From the NCBI GenBank assembly GCA_017416805.1, contig JAFQBB010000018.1, forward strand, positions 1 to 55,514: a stretch of DNA of 55,514 nucleotides. The letters are read 5' to 3'. Positions 1-8,088 of the stretch are shown piece after piece. How positions within the stretch are numbered: the stretch's first letter is position 1; each line of letters starts with the position of its first letter. A model generated the notes under the pieces. It saw only the letters and a program-made list of their open reading frames with translations, had not been told where the DNA came from and searched no databases. The stretch comes from Bacteroidaceae bacterium (GTDB lineage: Bacteria > Bacteroidota > Bacteroidia > Bacteroidales > Bacteroidaceae). A program made the position numbers and the translations under genes.

Positions 1-16
1 ATTTCTGTCGATATGA

Positions 17-30
17 CACCCCGAAGGGTG
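17..30 (-). terminator. Possible hairpin after tsf
   Basis: On the minus strand, CACCC and GGGTG pair around a TTCG tetraloop 11 nt past the tsf stop codon. No T-run follows, so this is a 3' stabilising hairpin or a weak terminator at best. Confidence 0.35.
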
Positions 31-40
31 GCCTAACGGA

Positions 41-1030
41 TTACTCAGCACGCAGCGTGAAGCGCTTGAAAGCAACCACCTTCAGTTCGGGGTCGGTCTC
101 CTTCAACACTTCGCGTACAGTCTTCTTGCCATCCATGATGTCCTCCTGGTTGAGCAAGCAAACCTCCTTCAAGAACTTGCCGAGACGACCCTTGGCAATG
201 TTCTGGATCATAGCTTCGGGGAGGTTGGCAGCCTTCTCTGCAGAGACGGTAGCGATGATTTCCTTAGCCTTGGCAACATCCTCGGCAGTGATCCATCCCT
301 TAGCCATGTTGCTCTCCATGTGGTCCTCGCTATCTACGTGAGCGGGGTTGATGCCAGCCTTCTTGAGAGCAGCCTCAACAGCCTTCTGTACCTGCTCAGC
401 CTTAGTCTTCTCAACAGCTACAGCGATTTCCTGATTCTTGATTTCTTCAGAAACACCGTCTTCGTCAATTGCGATGGGGTTCATGGCAGCAATCTGCATA
501 GCCACACCCTTGGCAGCAGCTTCAGCAGCCTTGTTCATAGCCACGAGTGTACAGAGCTGGTTCTTACCCTGGTGGTTGTAAACGGTAGTATATTCACCCT
601 CTACAGTCATGTAGCCATCGAGTTCCATCTTCTCACCAGTGATACCGCTACGGTCAGTCACTGCATCCTGTACAGTGCCGTTGCCCAATGTCAAAGCCTT
701 CACTTCGTCGAGAGTCTGACACTTGTTGGCTACAGCCAGGTCAAGGATGTCCTGAGTCAATTTCACGAAGTCAGCGTTGTTGGCCACGAAGTCAGTCTCG
801 CACTTGAGGGCGATGATAGCAGCGAAGTTGCCATCGGCCTTAGCCAACACACAACCTTCAGAAGCATCACGGTCAGAGCGCTTGGCAGCTACAGCCTGTC
901 CCTTCTTGCGGATAATCTCCATTGCCTTATCGATGTCGCCTTCTGCTTCAGTCAAGGCGTTCTTGCAATCCATCATACCAGCACCGGTCATCTTGCGGAG
1001 CTTGGTAATTTCAGCCATTGTTACAGCCAT
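41..1030 (-). CDS. tsf: Translation elongation factor Ts
   Basis: EF-Ts, the cytoplasmic guanine-nucleotide exchange factor for EF-Tu. The N-terminal UBA-like domain is plain from ITKLRKMTGAGMMDCKNAL (residues about 8-26), and the EF-Tu-contacting motif follows as KCETDFVANNADF (about 76-88). At 329 aa it is longer than the E. coli protein (about 282), as is usual in Bacteroidetes. A second in-frame ATG at codon 5 is an equally possible start. It is the last gene of rplM-rpsI-rpsB-tsf and lies 125 bp behind rpsB. That gap holds a perfect 12-bp inverted repeat, which may set relative expression or mRNA processing. Nothing looks damaged. Confidence 0.97.
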   Translation of the reverse strand: MAVTMAEITKLRKMTGAGMMDCKNALTEAEGDIDKAMEIIRKKGQAVAAKRSDRDASEGCVLAKADGNFAAIIALKCETDFVANNADFVKLTQDILDLAVANKCQTLDEVKALTLGNGTVQDAVTDRSGITGEKMELDGYMTVEGEYTTVYNHQGKNQLCTLVAMNKAAEAAAKGVAMQIAAMNPIAIDEDGVSEEIKNQEIAVAVEKTKAEQVQKAVEAALKKAGINPAHVDSEDHMESNMAKGWITAEDVAKAKEIIATVSAEKAANLPEAMIQNIAKGRLGKFLKEVCLLNQEDIMDGKKTVREVLKETDPELKVVAFKRFTLRAE

Positions 1031-1052
1031 ATTTCTTTCAATTATGAATTAT

Positions 1053-1149
1053 TAATTATGAATTCTGATTTAAAACAAAAATATGAACTGTGAATGATGA
1101 ATCACAAGAAGCAAGCCTCTCACAATTCACAATTCACAATTCATAATTA
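1053..1149. repeat. Inverted repeat in the rpsB-tsf gap
   Basis: A perfect 12-bp inverted repeat (TAATTATGAATT at 1053-1064, complement at 1138-1149) spans almost the whole rpsB-tsf spacer. Three direct copies of a CACAATT unit lie next to the second arm. It could fold into a long AU-rich stem in the polycistronic mRNA. There is no T-run of the kind that ends transcription. Confidence 0.55.
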
Positions 1150-1155
1150 TAGGGA

Positions 1156-1983
1156 TTAAGCCTCTTCTTCTGTAGCAGCAGGAGCCTCAGCAACCTCCTC
1201 AGCCTTCTCTACACGAGCCTTAGAAGCACCTCTTTTGCGAGAGGGCTTAACGGGAGCAGCTGACTCACCGGCAGCCTCCATGTCAACCTTCTCGGCCTTA
1301 CGCTCTTCGAGTCCCTCCTGGATAGCAGCGCAGCAAGCGTCGAGGATAACCTCGATTGACTTGGTGGCATCATCGTTAGCGGGGATTACGAAGTCGATGT
1401 CATTAGGATCAGAGTTAGTATCTACGATACCGAATACAGGAATACCCAAACGGTTAGCCTCGCGAACAGCAATATTCTCCTTCAACACGTCGATAACGAA
1501 CAGAGCTGACGGCAGACGGCTCAGGTCGGCGATAGAACCGAGGTTCTTCTCCAACTTGGCACGCTGACGAGAGATTTGGAGAATCTCACGCTTAGAGAGG
1601 TTTGAATAGGTACCGTCGCTGGTCAACTTGTCGATAGTTGCCATCTTCTTCACAGCCTTGCGGATAGTGGGAAAGTTGGTCAACATACCACCGGGCCAAC
1701 GCTCGATAACGTAGGGCATATTTACAGATGCAGCTTTCTCAGCTACCACCTGCTTTGCTTGTTTCTTAGTAGCTACAAACAGGATTCTCTTTCCTGATTT
1801 TGCAATCTGCTTCAAAGCCTCAGCGGCTTCGTTTACCTTAGCAGCAGTCTTGTGGAGGTCAATGATATGGATACCATTGCGTTCCATGAAAATATAAGGA
1901 GCCATAGCGGGGTTCCACTTTCTCTTCAAGTGACCGAAGTGGCAACCGGCTTCCAACAGTGTATCAAAATTAATTCTTGACAT
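1156..1983 (-). CDS. rpsB: 30S ribosomal protein S2
   Basis: Ribosomal protein S2 of the small subunit. It is recognised from the conserved start (LLEAGCHFGHLKRKWNP, residues about 10-26), the RILFVATKKQAK segment, the PYVIERWPGGMLTNF motif and the central ALFVIDVLKENIAVREA block. Residues about 230-275 form an Ala/Glu/Lys-rich tail typical of Bacteroidetes S2 and probably disordered. The start is the ATG at 1983, directly before the MSRINFDTLL sequence. It is third in the r-protein operon, 220 bp downstream of rpsI and 125 bp upstream of tsf. The large spacers suggest that internal promoters or processing sites are possible. Confidence 0.97.
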   Translation of the reverse strand: MSRINFDTLLEAGCHFGHLKRKWNPAMAPYIFMERNGIHIIDLHKTAAKVNEAAEALKQIAKSGKRILFVATKKQAKQVVAEKAASVNMPYVIERWPGGMLTNFPTIRKAVKKMATIDKLTSDGTYSNLSKREILQISRQRAKLEKNLGSIADLSRLPSALFVIDVLKENIAVREANRLGIPVFGIVDTNSDPNDIDFVIPANDDATKSIEVILDACCAAIQEGLEERKAEKVDMEAAGESAAPVKPSRKRGASKARVEKAEEVAEAPAATEEEA

Positions 1984-2203
1984 TTTGTTTTTTTGTTTTT
2001 AATCGTTTACTTTCTTTTTAGCTATTCTGCCTTGCGGCATTTTGTTCACCAACCGTCAGGTAGTCTTTTGTCCACGAAGAATCCTGTCGGTTTAGATTCT
2101 AAACGCTATTCGATTTCAGTTCTTAAGTTCTTGAGTCTTTAAGTTTATGAGTTCCTTCAAAGAATTGCTCCAACTTAACAACCAATAAACTGACAAACTC
2201 AAA

Positions 2204-2590
2204 TTAACGCTTACTGAACTGGAATCTTCTACGTGCTTTGGGACGACCCGGTTTCTTACGCTCAACAGCACGGGGATCGCGAGTCATGAAGCCTTCTGAA
2301 CGAAGAGTCTTCTTGTCCTCAGGATTGATCTTCACCAATGCGCGGGCAATAGCCAAGCGCAAAGCCTGTGACTGTCCGGTGAAACCACCGCCACAAAGAT
2401 TCACTTTGATATCATATTTCTCAGCCACTTCCAGCTTGTTCAAGGGCTGCTTCACTACATACTGCAGGATTGTTGAGGGGAAGTACTGAGTCAGATCTCT
2501 CTTGTTGATAGTAATCTTACCAGTACCCTCGGTAACGAATACGCGGGCAATAGCGCGCTTACGTCTTCCTAATGCGTTTATTACTTCCAT
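2204..2590 (-). CDS. rpsI: 30S ribosomal protein S9
   Basis: Ribosomal protein S9 (128 aa, normal length). Hallmarks are the start NALGRRKRAIARV, the GGGFTGQSQALRLAIARAL core (residues about 66-84) and the basic C-terminal tail ending FQFSKR, which reaches the ribosomal P site. It lies 5 bp downstream of rplM, the usual universal L13-S9 pairing, and is cotranscribed with it. Confidence 0.97.
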   Translation of the reverse strand: MEVINALGRRKRAIARVFVTEGTGKITINKRDLTQYFPSTILQYVVKQPLNKLEVAEKYDIKVNLCGGGFTGQSQALRLAIARALVKINPEDKKTLRSEGFMTRDPRAVERKKPGRPKARRRFQFSKR

Positions 2591-2595
2591 GTTGC

Positions 2596-3057
2596 TTATT
2601 TCAGTGTATTAATATCAATAGACTTAGGTGACTGAGCCTGGTGCTTGTGTTCGCTACCTACATAGATATAGAGGTTAGCCAACTGCTGAGCAGCCAAACG
2701 GTTCTTGGGCAACATACCCTTTACCACCTTCTTAAACAATCTCTCATGACCGTTAGGACGGGCAATCAAAGCCGCGGGAGTCATCTCGCGCTGTCCACCG
2801 GGATAACCGGTATGACGCAGATAAACACGGTCTGTCCACTTGTTTCCTGTCAATACAACTTTGTCGGCGTTGATGATGATTACATTATCGCCGCAATCAG
2901 CGTTGGGAGTGAAGTTAGGTTTGTACTTTCCTCTCAACAGTTTCGCAACTTTCGCACCGAGACGGCCCAAAACCTGGTCGGTAGCGTCAACAACGACCCA
3001 TTCTTTGGTCGCAGTTTCCTTGTTTGCAGAAATGGTCTTGTAACTTAAAGTATCCAC
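2596..3057 (-). CDS. rplM: 50S ribosomal protein L13
   Basis: Ribosomal protein L13 of the large subunit, 153 aa. Motifs include WVVVDATDQVLGRLGAKVAKLL (residues about 20-41), YKPNFTPNADCGDNVIIINA and HTGYPGGQREMTPAALIARP. The codon at the only sensible start (3055-3057) is GTG, not ATG: the Bacteroidetes-type N-terminus (V/M)DTLSYKTISANKET begins exactly here and no ATG lies nearby in frame. It is the first gene of the four-gene operon, with a promoter about 127 nt upstream. The rare start together with the long leader would suit translational autoregulation, though that is inference. Confidence 0.96.
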   Translation of the reverse strand: MDTLSYKTISANKETATKEWVVVDATDQVLGRLGAKVAKLLRGKYKPNFTPNADCGDNVIIINADKVVLTGNKWTDRVYLRHTGYPGGQREMTPAALIARPNGHERLFKKVVKGMLPKNRLAAQQLANLYIYVGSEHKHQAQSPKSIDINTLK

Positions 3058-3190
3058 TCTTTTAAAACTTTTAATTTGTTAACTACTAAAAAACTTCTTA
3101 GCCACACCCCTGCGCCTCATCGGACACAAAAAGGCACAGTAATGCGCTATAAATTAAACTTTTATCACTAATCTGATAATAATCGGCCTG

Positions 3191-3221
3191 CAAAGGTACG
3201 CATTTTTTCTCAACTGGCAAT
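3191..3221 (-). promoter_or_regulatory. Promoter of the rplM operon
   Basis: Reading on the minus strand, TACCTTTG (3191-3198) fits the Bacteroidetes -7 element TAnnTTTG. ATTG at 3218-3221 fits the -33 element with a 19-bp spacer. Transcription should start near 3184, giving a leader of about 127 nt. The leader contains a hairpin pairing TGTGCC with GGCGCA around 3110-3140. Confidence 0.75.
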
Positions 3222-3603
3222 AGTTTTAACCTTCTTTTTTTCAATCAGTTGAGAAAACAGTTGAGAAAAGCACCCTTTTCCTATCGGACAAAAAAGGGAG
3301 AAAATATGAAGCTGATACATGTACCATTTACCATTTGCAAGGTACAATTTATTAAGAAACGGTTAAGGGTTAAGGGTTAAAGTTCAAGGATCAAGGTTCA
3401 AGGGTCAAAGTTCAAAGTTCAAAACTTTGGTCTAAAGTCCCTAAAGACTTTAAGGCCTCCAAAGACCTCAAGGAGTTGGAGGCCATTGAGGAGCCTGTAC
3501 TCAAAGCTACACTCCCACCTCCCGAACCATCAAGAAAAAGGCAATAATATAATAAGGTATAGAAAAACGCGTTATACATATACATAATCACAACATAAGA
3601 CAA
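3222..3603. other. Intergenic stretch with degenerate tandem repeats
   Basis: No gene seen between the rplM promoter and the GH28 gene. Positions 3361-3425 are a degenerate heptamer array (GGTTAAG x3, then GTTCAAG-like units). It is followed by two inverted repeats: AAAGTC/GACTTT near 3434-3451 and GGCCTCCAA/TTGGAGGCC at 3454-3462/3476-3484. No -7 element for the GH28 gene was identified with confidence. Confidence 0.6.
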
Positions 3604-5034
3604 ATGGACATACTGAAAAGAATGACACTGGCAGGCTGCCTATTCGGCCTGTGCCTGACAGGATGCGTGAACAAACCGACGCAGCCGACAAGCGGAGAGA
3701 GCGATTCAATTGTAGTGGACCCTAACAACCCTTGGAAGGCCATGAAGGAAGTTGAAAAACGCATTGAAACGACAGAGTTTCCAGACAGGGTTTTCAACAT
3801 AGTGACGGACTATAAGGCCCAAACAGACAAAGACATCTCTGAAGAACTACGCCGCGCCATCAGCGACTGCCACCGCGCCGGAGGCGGAAGAGTAGTCGTA
3901 CCAGCAGGCACATACTACACCAAAGCCATACACCTGCTGTCAAATGTAAATCTGCATATAGAAAAAGGAGCAACACTAAAATTCTCGACTACCGCTACAG
4001 ACTATGCGCCACAAGTGCCCACCCGCTGGGAAGGGATTGACTGTATGGGCATGTCTCCCCTTATCTATGCTTATCGGCAAGACAATATTGCCGTGACGGG
4101 CGAAGGCATATTGGACGGACAAGCTTCATGGGAGAACTGGTGGAAACTGCGTGCACGCACGTCTGCTGAGGACAAGGCTATCGGCAAATTTATGGGAAAA
4201 GAGAAGCTGCATGACTTTGAAAAGAACATCACATCTATAGCTGACAGAATCTTTACGGAACACGACGAACTGCGACCGCAATTCATGCAGTTCTACCAAT
4301 GTGACCGTATTCTGGTAGAGGGAGTGACACTGAACAATGCTCCTTTCTGGCTGTTACATCCATTGATGTCAAAGAACATCATCGTACGCAATGTCATATT
4401 CGACAGCCATGGACCGAATAACGACGGATGCGATCCCGAGTCATGCGAGAATGTGCTTATAGAGAGCTGTATTTTCAATACGGGTGACGACTGCATAGCC
4501 ATCAAAAGCGGACGCAACAACGACGGACGGGCTTGGAACCTGCCCAGCCGAAACATCATTGTACGCAACTGCCAGATGAAAGACGGACATGCAGGAGTAG
4601 CCATCGGCAGTGAAATATCAGGCAGCTGTTACAATGTATGGATGGAGGATTGTCAAATAGGAAGTCCTGAAATGGACCGTCCTTTCCGCATCAAATCAAA
4701 TGCCATACGCGGTGGAGTGGTCAGCGGTTTCTACATCCGCAATATCAACATCAGCGAATGCAAACAGGCGGTACTGAAACTGGAACTGAAATATGAGAAA
4801 GTGACCGAAGGTCCTTACTATCCATTGTTTGAAAACATCCTATTGGAAAACATCACTTGCCAGAAGAGCCGCTACGGAATCTGGATTGACGGATTAGAGG
4901 ACCACATCTGCGTACGGAACGTGGCTTTGAAGAACTGCAAACTTGACGGCATCACGGACGAGAAGACAAACTCCATTGTCGGAGCCGAAGGAGTCTTCTT
5001 CCAGAATAGCCTATTCAACGGGAAGGAGCTATAA
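3604..5034 (+). CDS. GH28 polygalacturonase-type lipoprotein
   Basis: Exported glycoside hydrolase family 28 enzyme (pectin/galacturonan hydrolase fold, right-handed beta-helix), 476 aa. The first about 20 residues form a lipoprotein signal ending LCLTGC, so it is probably anchored at the cell surface or periplasmic membrane. GH28 catalytic elements are present: NNDGCD (N272, D274, D277), TGDD (D295-D296), GHAG (H329, in place of the usual GHG) and RIK (R362-K364). Inverting hydrolysis by the paired aspartates is the family mechanism. The substrate cannot be read from sequence: polygalacturonan, rhamnogalacturonan and other uronic-acid glycans are all possible. It is a lone gene with no SusCD neighbours. 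Its last 6 bp overlap the convergent methyltransferase gene. Confidence 0.9.
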   Translation: MDILKRMTLAGCLFGLCLTGCVNKPTQPTSGESDSIVVDPNNPWKAMKEVEKRIETTEFPDRVFNIVTDYKAQTDKDISEELRRAISDCHRAGGGRVVVPAGTYYTKAIHLLSNVNLHIEKGATLKFSTTATDYAPQVPTRWEGIDCMGMSPLIYAYRQDNIAVTGEGILDGQASWENWWKLRARTSAEDKAIGKFMGKEKLHDFEKNITSIADRIFTEHDELRPQFMQFYQCDRILVEGVTLNNAPFWLLHPLMSKNIIVRNVIFDSHGPNNDGCDPESCENVLIESCIFNTGDDCIAIKSGRNNDGRAWNLPSRNIIVRNCQMKDGHAGVAIGSEISGSCYNVWMEDCQIGSPEMDRPFRIKSNAIRGGVVSGFYIRNINISECKQAVLKLELKYEKVTEGPYYPLFENILLENITCQKSRYGIWIDGLEDHICVRNVALKNCKLDGITDEKTNSIVGAEGVFFQNSLFNGKEL

Positions 5035-5721
5035 CAGAAGAGTGCCACGTAGAATCTCACGCTTCCCTCCTACCGGACCTGAAAGGCGTTCCATTGTCAG
5101 GCCTAACGAAGCCAACAGGCGACGGACTTCTCCTTTGGCACAATAGGTGGTAAGGACAGCACCGGCATTCATAACTCCCACCAAACGGCGGAAAGCCTCG
5201 GGAGTCCACATCTCCGGTTGCTTTTCTGGAGCGAAAGCATCAAAATAGACAACATCAACAGAGACCGGAAGCGGGTCGGACAAATAGTCGGCCCGCTTTT
5301 TCTCTAATATAAAATAGGGGGTAACAGATACGGCTTCATCCCACGGTGCCTCATGAATTGCATGCATCAAACCGTTATCCAACAGATTCTCATACTGAAG
5401 AGCTTTCAATATGCTATTATCTACCGGGTATTTTTCCAATGAGATATAATGAACCGGATGTGATTCGTCAGCAACCATTGCTGTAACGCAAGCATTCAAT
5501 CCCGTGCCAAAACCTACTTCCAACAAGCGTAACCGCTCTCCTACTCCACTCTGTGCACGATGCAGGAAAGCACAATCGCGATAGATATGCCCGGCCTCCG
5601 TCAAGGCTCCCTTCACCGAATGGTAGTGTTCATTCAAAGCGGGAACAAAAAGGGTGGCCGACCCATCGTCGGTCACCTCTATAGTATGCTGAAATTCACA
5701 CGGAAAATTTCCTTGTTCCAT
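5029..5721 (-). CDS. mnmD: tRNA-modifying methyltransferase, MnmD type (DUF752)
   Basis: S-adenosylmethionine-dependent methyltransferase of the MnmD/MnmC N-terminal family, 230 aa. The SAM-binding loop is LEVGFGTGLNAC (residues about 67-78). The later motif VDVVYFDAFAPEKQPEMW (about 153-170) is diagnostic for the family, which methylates the wobble uridine side chain to give mnm5(s2)U. It is free-standing here, lacking the oxidase domain of E. coli MnmC, as in many bacteria. It is the third gene in tonB-like, SUI1, mnmD order, 5 bp after SUI1, which suggests cotranscription. Its 3' end overlaps the opposing GH28 gene by 6 bp. Confidence 0.88.
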   Translation of the reverse strand: MEQGNFPCEFQHTIEVTDDGSATLFVPALNEHYHSVKGALTEAGHIYRDCAFLHRAQSGVGERLRLLEVGFGTGLNACVTAMVADESHPVHYISLEKYPVDNSILKALQYENLLDNGLMHAIHEAPWDEAVSVTPYFILEKKRADYLSDPLPVSVDVVYFDAFAPEKQPEMWTPEAFRRLVGVMNAGAVLTTYCAKGEVRRLLASLGLTMERLSGPVGGKREILRGTLLL

Positions 5722-5726
5722 CCTTA

Positions 5727-6062
5727 CTATTTCGTTTGGGTATAACCATCATTCTTTAGCAGATCTATAACGCGTTGCTTGAAATCGCCTTGCACCAGCA
5801 CTTCACCATCCTTGGTGCTTCCGCCTACTCCCAAACGGCCTTTCAACCATTTGCCCAACTCTTTCAGGTCGGCCTCACCACCTACAAATCCAGCCACAAT
5901 GGTCACGGTCTTTCCTCCACGGCCGTTCTTCTCCATCCTGACACGCAGACGTTGCTGGTTCTTGGGAAGGGTTTCTGCCTCTTCCTCTTCTCCTGTATCA
6001 AACTGAAAGTCCGGATTGGTGGAGTACACCATACCCAGACGGTCTTTCCAATCATTGCCCAT
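5727..6062 (-). CDS. SUI1/eIF1-like translation factor (YciH type)
   Basis: Small SUI1-domain protein, homologous to E. coli YciH and eukaryotic eIF1, 111 aa from the chosen start. The SUI1 core runs from about residue 40 (LRVRMEKNGRGGKTVTIVAG, then the LKELGKWLKGRLGVGG segment) to the end (VLVQGDFKQRVIDLLKNDGY). The reading frame can be extended to a TTG at 6083 that overlaps the tonB-like stop codon. The ATG at 6062, starting MGNDWKDRLG, is the usual Bacteroidetes start and is preferred. The family is thought to influence start-site fidelity. It is cotranscribed with the tonB-like gene and mnmD. Confidence 0.9.
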   Translation of the reverse strand: MGNDWKDRLGMVYSTNPDFQFDTGEEEEAETLPKNQQRLRVRMEKNGRGGKTVTIVAGFVGGEADLKELGKWLKGRLGVGGSTKDGEVLVQGDFKQRVIDLLKNDGYTQTK

Positions 6063-6079
6063 CTTTGTATATCTTTCTA

Positions 6080-6985
6080 TCAACGTTTCTTTGTCACCAA
6101 ACGGAACTGGACAGGTACCGTCATCTTCACAGGAACAGGCTTACCCTCAAACTGTCCGGGAATCCATTTTGGCATAGACTTTACAACCCGCAAAGCCTCT
6201 TTGTCAAGTAATGGAGAGACTTTCCGCTCTACCTTGACATCGGCAACGGTACCATCGGCTTTGACTGTGAACCCTACACGGACAGCACCCTGGATTTTCT
6301 TCCTCATGGCCTCAGCCGGATATTTCACATTCCGTTGCAGGAAAGCCTTGTATGCTTTGTCACCACCAGGAAACTGCGGTTTCGGATTGACCTCGCTCTC
6401 ACGATAAAGGACACGACGCACCACACTCCCTCCACCAGGCACATAATTGAGAAGCGGACCGTCATTGTCCACAATGATGGGGCCCTTTCCCCCGTGTGGT
6501 GTGCGCAGCCGTTTGACCAGTCCCCCTGATTCCCAATCGGCAACAGCCCAATCGGCATATTCACTCACAAAATCATCAGCAGCCCTATCTATAACTTTCG
6601 CAAACTTTTTCCAATATTTGGCTTTACGGTCTGCATATTTCTGTTGCAAAGCAGTCTGTGCACAAACAAGGAAAGTGTCGCATAAGGAAGCATCACCCTG
6701 CACAACCTGACGCAATGCATCAGGTTGCTTGGCCACATAGCCCGGCAACGATTTGGTCTTGACCGTCTTTCCTGAACGGGCCAATGAATCCAACACACCA
6801 ACGTAGCGCTGGAGCAACACCCTATAATCTGCATTATCCGTATCCAAATAGGGCTGCACTTCCTGTTTGAACTGCGCAAGTCTTACAGAATCATTCTCTG
6901 TACCTGCAGCCCATACGCCAACATAACCCTTTGCCAACAAGCAAAAGGCAAGCAACATAATTTGTATGAATCTACTCATTCCCAT
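6080..6985 (-). CDS. TonB C-terminal domain protein
   Basis: Exported protein of 301 aa with a TonB_C domain at the end. The signature is YPAEAMRKKIQGAVRVGFTV, then DGTVADVKV and a run ending in MPKWIPGQFEGKPVPVKM. The N-terminus has a hydrophobic segment (IQIMLLAFCLLAKGYVGVWA) that looks like a cleavable signal rather than the long inner-membrane anchor plus Pro-rich linker of true TonB. The middle (residues about 30-190) is an unrecognised alpha-rich domain. A role passing energy to an outer-membrane transporter is possible but not shown. The start at 6985 (MGMSRF) is supported by a promoter 37 bp upstream. The extended frame to 7051 would begin before transcription starts. Confidence 0.82.
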   Translation of the reverse strand: MGMSRFIQIMLLAFCLLAKGYVGVWAAGTENDSVRLAQFKQEVQPYLDTDNADYRVLLQRYVGVLDSLARSGKTVKTKSLPGYVAKQPDALRQVVQGDASLCDTFLVCAQTALQQKYADRKAKYWKKFAKVIDRAADDFVSEYADWAVADWESGGLVKRLRTPHGGKGPIIVDNDGPLLNYVPGGGSVVRRVLYRESEVNPKPQFPGGDKAYKAFLQRNVKYPAEAMRKKIQGAVRVGFTVKADGTVADVKVERKVSPLLDKEALRVVKSMPKWIPGQFEGKPVPVKMTVPVQFRLVTKKR

Positions 6986-7021
6986 AATCGATATTTTGAC
7001 AATAGACAAAAAGTGAAGGTG

Positions 7022-7052
7022 CAAAATTAGGAATATTTTATCACACAGCAAA
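7022..7052 (-). promoter_or_regulatory. Promoter of tonB-like/SUI1/mnmD operon
   Basis: On the minus strand, TTTG (7049-7052), a 19-bp spacer and TAATTTTG (7022-7029) match the Bacteroidetes -33/-7 consensus exactly. The predicted start of transcription near 7015 leaves a 5' UTR of about 30 nt before the ATG at 6985. Confidence 0.85.
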
Positions 7053-7085
7053 CCCTACGGCCATTTTAATTTGTATTTTAGGCCC

Positions 7086-7874
7086 TTATACTTTTTTATC
7101 CACCAAATCCGGAGCACTCCGAACAATCAGGATGCTGACCTCATAGAGCAGCCACATGGGGAGTGCGACAAGCATCAGCGTAAAGACATCAGAGGTGGGA
7201 GTAATTATGGCTGCAATGATGAGCAGCACTACAATGACGTGGCGACGATAATGACTCATCAACGCGGCATTGATGAAGCCCATACGGCCAAGCACCCAAC
7301 AGATTACAGGTATTTCGAAAACTATCCCCATAGAGAGGCTTACGGTCATCAGTGTCTCCATATATGAATCAATGGTAACGGTGTTGGCTACTACGTCACT
7401 CACCTGATAGGTTCCCAGGAAACGGAATATCAAGGGGAATATCAGGTAATAGCTGAGCAGCACACCAAGCATGAACATGATGTATCCACTAACCACCAGC
7501 CGGATGGCATATTTGCGCTCATGGGTATAGAGTGCAGGGGAAATGAAATGAAAAAGCAGGTATATAAGATAAGGAGACGTGAGCAAGATACCGGCACAGA
7601 CTGAAGCCTTCACATGGAGCAGGAACTGACGCGCCAACCCGATGTTGATAAGTTGCACATCCCATGCGCCCACGTCTGACAATCCATCAGGAAACAGAGA
7701 GGCTGCAATCTGTTCCAACAAACGATAGGTGATGAAGCCGCTATCCTGTGGAGCCAGAATAATATCGAACAACTCGTCCTTGAAGAAAAAGGAGATGACA
7801 GCGCACACCACCACTGCAACAACCATCTTTATCAGGCTGCCACGCAATTCATCAAGATGTTCCCAAAAGGTCAT
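7086..7874 (-). CDS. tatC: Sec-independent protein translocase TatC
   Basis: TatC, the twin-arginine signal receptor and core of the Tat translocase, an inner-membrane protein of 262 aa with six predicted helices. It starts MTFWEHLDELRGSLIK, the conserved cytoplasmic N-terminus that contacts the RR motif, and contains the FxxxE motif in SMGIVFEIPVICWVLG. It lies 4 bp behind tatA. No tatB is present, so this is a minimal TatAC system. Upstream in the same operon are two proteins with twin-arginine motifs. Confidence 0.97.
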   Translation of the reverse strand: MTFWEHLDELRGSLIKMVVAVVVCAVISFFFKDELFDIILAPQDSGFITYRLLEQIAASLFPDGLSDVGAWDVQLINIGLARQFLLHVKASVCAGILLTSPYLIYLLFHFISPALYTHERKYAIRLVVSGYIMFMLGVLLSYYLIFPLIFRFLGTYQVSDVVANTVTIDSYMETLMTVSLSMGIVFEIPVICWVLGRMGFINAALMSHYRRHVIVVLLIIAAIITPTSDVFTLMLVALPMWLLYEVSILIVRSAPDLVDKKV

Positions 7875-7878
7875 GAGT

Positions 7879-8034
7879 TTATTTCTCTTCCTTTTCTGTC
7901 CCGTTCATACCGTCTTTGAAGCTACGCACTCCTTTACCCAAACCTTTCATCAGTTCAGGTATCTTTTTACCTCCAAAGAAAAGAAGAACAATCAGGGCAA
8001 TAATGATAATTTCTTGAAATCCTATTCCAAACAT
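7879..8034 (-). CDS. tatA: Sec-independent protein translocase TatA
   Basis: Short pore subunit of the Tat translocase, 51 aa. It starts MFGIGFQEIIIIALIVLLFF, giving one transmembrane helix, followed at once by the hinge GGKKIPEL and an amphipathic helix (MKGLGKGVRSFKDGM), which is the full TatA/E architecture. The C-terminal tail is minimal (NGTEKEEK). It sits between the Tat-signal aldo/keto reductase (54-bp gap) and tatC (4-bp gap). With no tatB nearby, this TatA probably does the work of both TatA and TatB, as known for other TatAC systems. Confidence 0.95.
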   Translation of the reverse strand: MFGIGFQEIIIIALIVLLFFGGKKIPELMKGLGKGVRSFKDGMNGTEKEEK

Positions 8035-8088
8035 GGTTTGATTTATGATTTGTGATTTATGATTTTATGTTCTGACTCTGAACAGCCT

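Noticed and set aside
320-1093. Long plus-strand frame opposite tsf
   Set aside because: It is the antisense of a clear EF-Ts gene, low in complexity and without homologue-like motifs.
7086-8034. A missing tatB next to tatAC
   Set aside because: Searched by eye in the gaps; none is there. Minimal TatAC systems are known, so this is not a damaged locus.
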